The position numbers and the translations under genes were made by a program. The notes under the pieces are model-generated. The model was not told the origin of the DNA. It saw only the letters and a program-made list of their open reading frames with translations, and did not search any database. 10,706 nucleotides of DNA, taken from assembly GCF_035938995.1 (NCBI RefSeq), contig NZ_DASZGI010000254.1, positions 1-10,706 on the forward strand. Direction: 5' to 3'. This DNA comes from DASZGI01 sp035938995. GTDB lineage: Bacteria > Actinomycetota > Actinomycetes > Streptomycetales > Catenulisporaceae. Every line of letters begins with the position of its first letter. Within the stretch, counting starts at the first letter, position 1. This document shows positions 5,463 to 10,706 of the stretch, piece after piece.

Positions 5463-6438
5463 GCACAGCCGGCGGCTCGGCGTGGTCGCCCGCCGCGGCC
5501 CCGGCGGCGAGTTCCAACAGACGGCGCGCCGCGTGGGCTCCGTAGGAGATCACATCGCGCCGCAGCGCCGTGAGTGCGGGATGGACCAGCTCGCAGAGCA
5601 CCGTATCGTCCCAGGACACGATCGACAGCTCCTGAGGGACCCGCACGCCGGCTCGCTGCGCGGCCCCGAGCCCGGACACCGCCATCAGATCGTTGTCGAA
5701 GACGATCGCGGTGGGCGGATTCGGCGTGGCGAGCAGTGCTGTTGTCGCGTCCGCGCCGCCCTCGGCCGTGTAGTCGGCGGTGACGCAGTCCGCGTCGATA
5801 TCCGCCTGCCGCGCGGCGGCGAGGAAGGCGTCGGTGCGGATCCTGGTGTGCCAGAGGTCCGGCATGCCGGTCACTCGGGCGATCCTCCGGTGCCCGAGCT
5901 GCGCCAGGTGCTCCACGACCGTGCGCGCCCCCGCCACGTCGTCGGTCCACACCGCCGAGAGACCACCGGAGCCCTCCGGCGAGCCGAGCACCACGGCCGG
6001 CATCGCGAGTTCCCGGAGCGCCGCCACCCGGGCGTCGTCGACCCGCAGGTCCACCAGGAACACGCCGTCGACCCGGCGCTGCCCCCACCAGGTGCGGTAG
6101 AGCTCGATCTCGGTCGCCCGGTCCGGCGCGACTGTGAACAGCAGCGCGGTGTGACCGGCCGCCAGCTCCCCCTGAATCCCGGCGATCAGCTGCATGAAGA
6201 ACGGCTCGGCGCCGAGGATTCCGGCCGGGCGGTCGATCACCAGCCCGAACGCCCCCGCACGACCGTCGGACAGTGCACGCGCGGCGCTGTTGGGCTGCCA
6301 GCCGATCTCCCGCGCGATGTCGAGAATCCGCTGCCGGGTGCTCGGCGAGACGCCCGGCTGGTTGTTCAGGGCGAACGAGACCGCGGCCTTCGTCACCCCG
6401 GCCCGCTGCGCGATGTCCGCGATCGTCGGTCGTTTCAC
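5404..6438 (-). CDS. LacI-family transcriptional regulator, 344 aa
   Basis: A LacI/GalR repressor. Residues about 4-25 are the helix-turn-helix (PTIADIAQRAGVTKAAVSFA) and the hinge helix follows (QPNSAARALSDGRAG). The rest is the periplasmic-binding-protein-like sugar sensor ending in the familiar SIVSWDDTVLCELVHPALTA segment and a disordered tail. I start at GTG 6438: the family opening is V-K-R-P-T-I-x-D-I-A, and AGGAGG at 6447-6452 lies 8 nt upstream. The GTG at 6456 would put that Shine-Dalgarno inside the gene. Stop is TAG. It lies 142 bp downstream of the exopolysaccharide-type genes on the same strand, and could regulate them, itself or a distant sugar locus. A possible own promoter (TAGACT, 6482-6477) suggests separate transcription. 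Such regulators usually sense a sugar; which one cannot be read. Confidence 0.92.
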   Translation of the reverse strand: MKRPTIADIAQRAGVTKAAVSFALNNQPGVSPSTRQRILDIAREIGWQPNSAARALSDGRAGAFGLVIDRPAGILGAEPFFMQLIAGIQGELAAGHTALLFTVAPDRATEIELYRTWWGQRRVDGVFLVDLRVDDARVAALRELAMPAVVLGSPEGSGGLSAVWTDDVAGARTVVEHLAQLGHRRIARVTGMPDLWHTRIRTDAFLAAARQADIDADCVTADYTAEGGADATTALLATPNPPTAIVFDNDLMAVSGLGAAQRAGVRVPQELSIVSWDDTVLCELVHPALTALRRDVISYGAHAARRLLELAAGAAAGDHAEPPAVLNARASTDRPPREQQPGLR

Positions 6439-6476
6439 CGCATTGGCCTCCTGCACCGCCCGACCCGTTGGCGTGC

Positions 6477-6482
6477 AGTCTA
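6477..6482 (-). promoter_or_regulatory. Possible -10 box of the LacI-type gene
   Basis: On the - strand TAGACT fits TANNNT and lies about 38 bp upstream of the GTG at 6438, leaving room for the Shine-Dalgarno at 6452-6447. No good -35 hexamer is seen 16-18 bp upstream. Confidence 0.3.
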
Positions 6483-6506
6483 GGACTTCACCTCACACCT
6501 CCGGGT

Positions 6507-6518
6507 GACGCTTGCGTC
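6507..6518. promoter_or_regulatory. Short dyad GACGC-TT-GCGTC upstream of the LacI-type gene
   Basis: Two exact 5-bp arms around TT, about 25 bp upstream of the possible -10 box of the LacI-type gene. LacI-family regulators bind short even-centred palindromes and often control themselves, so this is a candidate self-operator, but the centre is not the usual CG. Confidence 0.2.
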
Positions 6519-6580
6519 GATTGAGCCCCATAGGGCACGCGCGTTCACCGGCGCATCTTCCGGCCGACGCGGACGTGGCG

Positions 6581-8158
6581 TCACGCCGTGTTGAGCACGT
6601 GATCGGGGGCCACGGCTCGGGTCGAGATCCGCCCGGCCTGGCGCAGTGCGTGCACCGTCTCCAGCAGGAGCCCGAGCACGATCGCGGCGATCGCGACGAT
6701 TCCCAGCCAGGGGAAGGGCGGCAGGGCCACCGTGTTGTGCCCCGAATACACGACCCGGCCCTTGATGCCGACCGGGGCGAGTACCGTCGAGCCGGAGAGC
6801 AGGAGCCCGCCGCCGTCCTCGAGATGGGCACCGGTTCGCAGGGCTCTGATCGAGATCCGGTCGGCGCGTACCTCGACGCCCGCGGCCGCGTGCAGCCCGA
6901 TGGACGCGCCGCTGATCGCGGTGCCGGATAGGGAAACGGCTGCTCCCGCGTCGACGCCGGTGTCGCCGCCAGAGATCGTGCCGCCGGTGATGGAGGTGCC
7001 GTGGCTCTCGGCGTCGACGCGCACCCCCATCCGGTCCCCGCTGGTCACCGGATCGACGACAGAACACCGGTCGCACCGCGAGAGCCTGATTCCGCCCACC
7101 ACGTCCTGTTGACTGGTGAATCCGAGCACGGTCAACCCCGACAGCGCGACCGCGACGACGCCATAATCCTGATTGCCCGACGTGGTGACGCCTTTGAGCG
7201 TGCGGCGATCGGGGCCGAAGCCGAGTCGCACCCCGTCGTGGCCATTGTCCGTGCTGGCGACCCCCGACAGTGTGGTGCCGCCGTCGTTCTCCAGCACGAG
7301 GCCGTCGAGCGCCGAGTGGCTGACCGAGACGTCTTCGAGGGCTACCATGCGCGACGAGGCCAAGCGCAGGCCGGTGTAGTTACCCGAGACGACCAGCTGC
7401 GATGCCTCGCCGGTGGCGCCCTTCCCCCAGGTCACGCCGGACTCATCGGGCGCCGAACGGTTGCCGAGCGCGGCGATCACCGTTCCATCGAAGGCGAGCG
7501 TCGCCCCGAGCCCGGCGCGGATGAACGGGCGGGCCGGATCCGTCACGGGCAGCGTGCCGCCGGTCTGCGGGTCGTAGGACGAGATCGCGACCGCTCCGGC
7601 ACGAAAGGTGCCGCGCGAGACCCAGATCGCCGCGCCGTCGCCCAGACGGACGGCCGCCACGTCGCCCGGCTCAGCTTCGAGCTCGCAACCGTCGGTCACG
7701 GAGAGGGCGGAGGTGAAACGAGCGGATCGAGTGGCGGCGTCGTAGGTGGCCCACTGCGCGGGCAGTTCGCGCGCGAGCCAGCCGATCGGCAAAGGCCCCT
7801 TCGCCCGCCGCAGGGATTGGAGAACCGTCCCGTTCTCCACGACCAGGACCTTGGTCGGCCCGATCACGGTGAGCAGCGCCGGCTTGCCTTCGCGGGTCCA
7901 GATCCCGGTCGCGACGGCCTGGGCGCGTTCGTGTTCGGCGGCGAGTTTCGCTCGCGCAGCCGCGAGTTTGCGCGCGCGGATCTGTTGGAGGTACCGCTGG
8001 TGCGCAGCATCCTTCGAAGCCTTCAACGGAGAGATCACGCCCGCCGCCCGGATCGTCACATTCGTCGAAGCGGCGCGAACCGACAGACCGGACACCGAGA
8101 ACAGCCCGACAGCACCGAGTGCGAGCGCGCCCGCGGCCCATTTACCTGCACGGCGCAT
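6581..8158 (-). CDS. Exported, membrane-anchored right-handed beta-helix protein, 525 aa
   Basis: An N-terminal signal peptide (basic MRRAGK, hydrophobic core 8-26, likely cut after SVRA at residue 29) is followed by a charged, Ala/Arg-rich probable coiled coil (47-83). A poorly recognisable beta-rich region follows (about 90-250), then a right-handed parallel beta-helix (about 255-465) with recurrent G-V/L-x-L turns and short SG/NG repeats. A C-terminal membrane helix (484-500) and a short basic tail anchor it, with the body outside the cell. Such beta-helices bind or cut or epimerise polysaccharides (for example AlgG C5-epimerase, pectate lyases). The DPHD catalytic motif of AlgG is not seen, so catalysis is unproven. 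Start ATG 8158 lies 1 nt after the glycosyltransferase stop (TGACATG), with a GAGGGGG at 8168-8175: translational coupling. Context points to a partner in polymer modification, export or surface attachment. Confidence 0.8.
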   Translation of the reverse strand: MRRAGKWAAGALALGAVGLFSVSGLSVRAASTNVTIRAAGVISPLKASKDAAHQRYLQQIRARKLAAARAKLAAEHERAQAVATGIWTREGKPALLTVIGPTKVLVVENGTVLQSLRRAKGPLPIGWLARELPAQWATYDAATRSARFTSALSVTDGCELEAEPGDVAAVRLGDGAAIWVSRGTFRAGAVAISSYDPQTGGTLPVTDPARPFIRAGLGATLAFDGTVIAALGNRSAPDESGVTWGKGATGEASQLVVSGNYTGLRLASSRMVALEDVSVSHSALDGLVLENDGGTTLSGVASTDNGHDGVRLGFGPDRRTLKGVTTSGNQDYGVVAVALSGLTVLGFTSQQDVVGGIRLSRCDRCSVVDPVTSGDRMGVRVDAESHGTSITGGTISGGDTGVDAGAAVSLSGTAISGASIGLHAAAGVEVRADRISIRALRTGAHLEDGGGLLLSGSTVLAPVGIKGRVVYSGHNTVALPPFPWLGIVAIAAIVLGLLLETVHALRQAGRISTRAVAPDHVLNTA

Positions 8159-8159
8159 G

Positions 8160-9353
8160 TCAACCGCCCCCCTCGACCGTGCGGACGACCCGCCCGTTCT
8201 CGACCTGGACCTGACGCGTCAGCCAGCGTTGCCTGCGGATGGTGAGCAGCGCGAGGAATTTGACGCCCGCCATGACGAAAGTCGCGAGCACGTAGCCCGG
8301 GACGAGGAAGAGGTCGACCGGGCGGCGGCGCAGATGTGGCAGGACCTTGACGGCGCGGCTGATCCACCACCACGCGGCGAGACAGCAGACGAAGAACCAC
8401 TTGCGGTCCACCAGCCCGAGCATCATCAGCGTGGGCGAGACGAAGATGGTCAGGCCGCCGATCGCCTTGTCCAGCATGCAGAAGGCCAGAAAGGGATGGC
8501 TCCAGACCCAGCGCCGCGACAGGGCCCGCAGATCGGATCTCCAGGTGTTGCGGGCCCAGCGCAGCCGCTGCTTGCAGAAGACCGGCCAGGTGTCGGGGAA
8601 GGTGGACCAGACCCGCGCGGAGCGTTGAAGATAGGTCAGATGGCCCCGCTCCAGTAGCAGCGTCGTCAGCCTCTTGTCGTCGCCGGACATGCACGGCACG
8701 CCCCAGAACGTCTCGTTCATGAACTCGTCCGCGATCTCGGTCAGCAGCTCGCGGCGGTAGACGGCGGTGCGTCCGGACAGACAGGACAGCGCCTGCCCCA
8801 TGACGGTCTGCGCGGCGTTCTCGTCGAAGTACCGGTAGTCCAGGAAGATGTCGTTGACCCGGGGCAGGAATCCGCGCGGGTTGTAAACGTTCTGCCGCGT
8901 GGCGACGCCGCCGATCCGGGGGTCGGCGAAGGGTTTGCACACCTCGGCCGCGACGTTCGCGGCCCAGACGGTGTCCGAGTCCACCAACGCGACCAGCGGG
9001 GTGGTGCAGCTTTCCCAGCCCCGGCGCAGGGCGTCGCGCTTGCCTGGCACGTGCGTCACCAGGACGCGCACTGGGTAGCGGCGGGCGACCTCGATGCAGG
9101 CGGTGTCGGTGGCGTCGATGACCAGCACGACCTCGGCTACCTCGTTGGCCAGCCAGGACTCGATCGCGCGGGCGAAGACGACCGGGTGCTCCTGATAGAC
9201 GGGCACGACGATGGACAGCGGCAGCCGGTAGTCGTTGTCGACCGGCCGGTACAGCGCCGCGGGCACTCGCCGGAAAAGCCATACCGTCCAGCGGAACAAG
9301 CCGAGCACGCCGAGCGGGAAGAAGGCGAGGTAGTGCCGGAGCACGAAGGTCAT
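8160..9353 (-). CDS. Membrane GT2 polysaccharide synthase, Alg8/hyaluronan-synthase-like, 397 aa
   Basis: A processive family-2 glycosyltransferase that would polymerise an activated sugar and pass the chain through the membrane. N-terminal membrane segment 8-27; GT-A start LPLSIVVPVYQE (44-55); D125-S-D127 for metal and nucleotide; acceptor-site CLSGR (191-195); SGDDK (223-227) carrying the catalytic acid; and Q262-R-L-R-W266, the QxxRW signature of processive synthases. Three C-terminal helices follow (about 287-314, 318-335, 346-371). SGDDK is closer to Alg8 (recalled) than the GDDR of hyaluronan synthases, but this is not decisive between alginate-, hyaluronan- and chitin-like products. 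The open frame extends to 9776; I start at ATG 9353 because it overlaps the upstream stop as ATGA, and the extra sequence is antisense-like. It is the middle gene of three coupled genes. Confidence 0.87.
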   Translation of the reverse strand: MTFVLRHYLAFFPLGVLGLFRWTVWLFRRVPAALYRPVDNDYRLPLSIVVPVYQEHPVVFARAIESWLANEVAEVVLVIDATDTACIEVARRYPVRVLVTHVPGKRDALRRGWESCTTPLVALVDSDTVWAANVAAEVCKPFADPRIGGVATRQNVYNPRGFLPRVNDIFLDYRYFDENAAQTVMGQALSCLSGRTAVYRRELLTEIADEFMNETFWGVPCMSGDDKRLTTLLLERGHLTYLQRSARVWSTFPDTWPVFCKQRLRWARNTWRSDLRALSRRWVWSHPFLAFCMLDKAIGGLTIFVSPTLMMLGLVDRKWFFVCCLAAWWWISRAVKVLPHLRRRPVDLFLVPGYVLATFVMAGVKFLALLTIRRQRWLTRQVQVENGRVVRTVEGGG

Positions 9354-10588
9354 CGGCCCGCGACTCCGGCGGGCCGGGTGCGCATGGCGGAGACCTCGCC
9401 GGCGCCGTCCCGCGCGACCGGAACCGCGCCGATGTCGCCCTGCGTGCCGCGAGCGTCCGCCGCTTCTTCGAGGGCTGCGACCTCGCCGGTGACGATGGCG
9501 GCGAGCCGGTCGTTGACCTTCACGGTGGCGCGCAGCAGCGGCATCTCGACGCCGATCGCCTCGGCGAATCCGAGAAATCCACGCGTGTCCTTCGGAAGGC
9601 AGACGCCGCCGAAGGGTGCGCCGCCGCGAATGCCGTACTCGGGGTTGAACGATCCTTCGGCGGATCGCGCGACGACGGAGGCGATCCCGTCCAGATCGAG
9701 GCCGAGTCTGCGAGCTACAAGCCACATCTCGTTCCAGAAGCTGATCTTCGTGGCGTTGAAGATGTTGTGGGCGCACTTGAGCAGCTCAGCGGCGGCGGGA
9801 TCGGCGAAGGTCCGCAGTTCGCCGCCGAACGGCCGCAACAGCCCGGCGAGCCGCTCGACGGTGCGGGCGGACCGCGAGGCGATGACCGTCATCCACGGGT
9901 GCCGGAAGTCCTCGGCGGCGCAGGCGGCACGCAGGAACTCAGGATTCGAGGCCAAGGCGAAGCCACTGCCGACGGTCCGCCCGGAAGCGGCTTCGAGCGT
10001 CCTCTTGACCAATCCGTCCGTCGTTCCCGGCGGGACCGTCGAGCGGACCACGACGGTGTGCGTCCCGACCACGGTGTGCCCGGAGCGGGTCGGCGGCGGC
10101 ACGCATCCCTGTGCGGCGTCGTGGTCGTGGTCAGCGTCAGACCGGCGGGCAGCGCCGAGCGGCACGCCGTCACGCGGCGCCTCAACGTCGGCGCCTTCAT
10201 GTCGGGCCGCTTCATTCCCAGCCGCTTCGTTCCCGGCCGCGGGAACGGCGACACCGACACCGTCGTCGTGCGGAGTCCGCATCCCGGCGGCGCCGATCGC
10301 GACACCGACGGCCGCGGTACCGGATTCGAGGGCTGACAGGTCGTAGCGGTGACCGTCGTTGGGTGTGGGCAGGGTGAGGAAGACGAACGAGGGTGGCTCG
10401 CCGTCGAGAACCAGCTCCTCGCGGGCGTCGAGGCCGAGCCTGCGCAACTGGGCGACCCGTGAGGGGGAGATGTCGACGAAGGTGACGTCATGCCCGGCGG
10501 CGAGGAAGCCCTCGCCCGTGGCCTTCCCGACGACTCCCGCGCCGACCACGAAGATCCGAGACTGCCGCACGGCAGCGGCAGCGGTCAT
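9350..10588 (-). CDS. UDP-glucose/GDP-mannose 6-dehydrogenase family protein, atypical, 412 aa
   Basis: Would oxidise a nucleotide sugar (UDP-glucose, GDP-mannose or relatives) to the uronic acid that feeds the synthase gene overlapping it. The NAD Rossmann motif GAGVVGKAT (16-24) and the active-site set are intact: T184 in STVPPGTT, E217 in NPEFLR, K271 and N275 in LLKCAHNIFN, C330 in GGVCLPKD and D334. Spacings match classic UDP-glucose dehydrogenases. Two oddities stand out. Residues about 103-172 are a low-complexity insert between LTLPTPNDG and VVVRSTVPPG. The C-terminal nucleotide-sugar domain (about 100 residues) is missing: after VKVNDRLAAI only about 45 Ala/Gly-rich residues remain. 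ATG 10588 has GGAGGGGAG at 10594-10602. The stop overlaps the next start (ATGA). Possible fates: a working short form, or a decayed enzyme. Confidence 0.85.
   Translation of the reverse strand: MTAAAAVRQSRIFVVGAGVVGKATGEGFLAAGHDVTFVDISPSRVAQLRRLGLDAREELVLDGEPPSFVFLTLPTPNDGHRYDLSALESGTAAVGVAIGAAGMRTPHDDGVGVAVPAAGNEAAGNEAARHEGADVEAPRDGVPLGAARRSDADHDHDAAQGCVPPPTRSGHTVVGTHTVVVRSTVPPGTTDGLVKRTLEAASGRTVGSGFALASNPEFLRAACAAEDFRHPWMTVIASRSARTVERLAGLLRPFGGELRTFADPAAAELLKCAHNIFNATKISFWNEMWLVARRLGLDLDGIASVVARSAEGSFNPEYGIRGGAPFGGVCLPKDTRGFLGFAEAIGVEMPLLRATVKVNDRLAAIVTGEVAALEEAADARGTQGDIGAVPVARDGAGEVSAMRTRPAGVAGR
10206..10235 (-). repeat. 15-bp tandem repeat inside the dehydrogenase insert
   Basis: Two near-identical 15-bp units (10206-10220 and 10221-10235, two differences) encode the pentapeptide AAGNE twice. 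AARHE and GADVE follow as decayed copies on the other side, giving a run of four pentads ending in Glu (residues 117-136). This shows that at least part of the insert arose by in-frame repeat expansion. Confidence 0.6.
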
Positions 10589-10661
10589 GCGTTCTCCCCT
10601 CCATCGGGCGGCGCAGGCTTGAACGCGCCGCGCCGCTGCTCGAACCGCCGGGTGCCTGGGC

Positions 10662-10706
10662 TACGCTGTGGCGGCGGTGACGACTCCGGCACATACCGTA
10701 ACCGTC
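10662..10706 (+). CDS. Possible start of a divergent gene (leaderless GTG), cut by window end
   Basis: TACGCT (10662-10667) fits a -10 box, and a GTG at 10677 opens a frame (VTTPAHTVTV) that reaches the window end without a stop. The layout mirrors the leaderless start of the esterase gene. Only 10 codons are visible (10677-10706), so no family can be named. If real, it is divergent from the exopolysaccharide-type operon and shares its 88-bp promoter region (10589-10676). On the - strand TACGGT (10700-10695) could be a -10 box for that operon, but this is weak. Confidence 0.3.

Noticed and set aside
7001..8245. Long + strand open frame (414 codons)
   Set aside because: Antisense to the beta-helix gene, which has a signal peptide, repeats and membrane anchor in order.
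9354..9776. N-terminal extension of the glycosyltransferase frame
   Set aside because: The extra 141 residues lie inside the dehydrogenase gene and are basic and disordered; the ATGA overlap at 9350-9353 is the natural start.
9051..10346. Long + strand open frame (431 codons)
   Set aside because: Antisense to the dehydrogenase and synthase genes, whose catalytic motifs are intact; composition is low-complexity Ser/Arg/Ala.
10488..10694. - strand 68-codon frame upstream of and overlapping the dehydrogenase
   Set aside because: It overlaps the N-terminus of the dehydrogenase in another frame and is Arg/Ser/Gly-rich; the dehydrogenase start is well supported.

Overview
The window is high-GC DNA with GC-rich third codon positions, GTG as well as ATG starts, gene starts directly behind a -10 box (leaderless style), and typical actinomycete families. 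It suggests a high-GC Gram-positive actinomycete. I could not fix the genus by reading alone. No rRNA, tRNA, CRISPR array, insertion sequence or phage gene was seen.

Left part, + strand (1-3148): the 3' end of a membrane transporter, probably an OFA-type MFS protein, is followed by operator-like palindromes and a perfect 17-bp terminator hairpin. Next come a complete CPA1-type Na+/H+ antiporter, a pair of TetR-type operator palindromes exactly 60 bp apart, and an acetylxylan esterase/cephalosporin-C deacetylase family hydrolase, apparently read from a leaderless transcript.

Middle part, - strand (3165-5025): a radical SAM protein with a second cysteine cluster and a cysteine/proline-rich tail lies upstream of an aminoglycoside-phosphotransferase-fold protein. 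The 127 bp between them hold a strong hairpin with an overlapping alternative pairing. A 378-bp gap (5026-5403) follows. It is unusually rich in dyads, and a possible small + strand ORF overlaps its left-centre and the end of the next gene. A LacI-family regulator (5404-6438, - strand) comes next.

Right part, - strand (6581-10588): three tightly coupled genes, read right to left, encode a nucleotide-sugar 6-dehydrogenase (UDP-glucose/GDP-mannose type), a processive membrane GT2 glycosyltransferase (Alg8/hyaluronan-synthase style) and an exported, membrane-anchored right-handed beta-helix protein. The order matches algD-alg8-...-algG of alginate operons. The simplest reading is a compact uronic-acid exopolysaccharide module: make the UDP- or GDP-sugar acid, polymerise and export it, and bind or modify it at the cell surface. 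The dehydrogenase is odd: it carries a roughly 70-residue low-complexity insert in its NAD domain and lacks the usual C-terminal nucleotide-sugar domain. A divergent + strand gene may begin at 10677 and run off the window.
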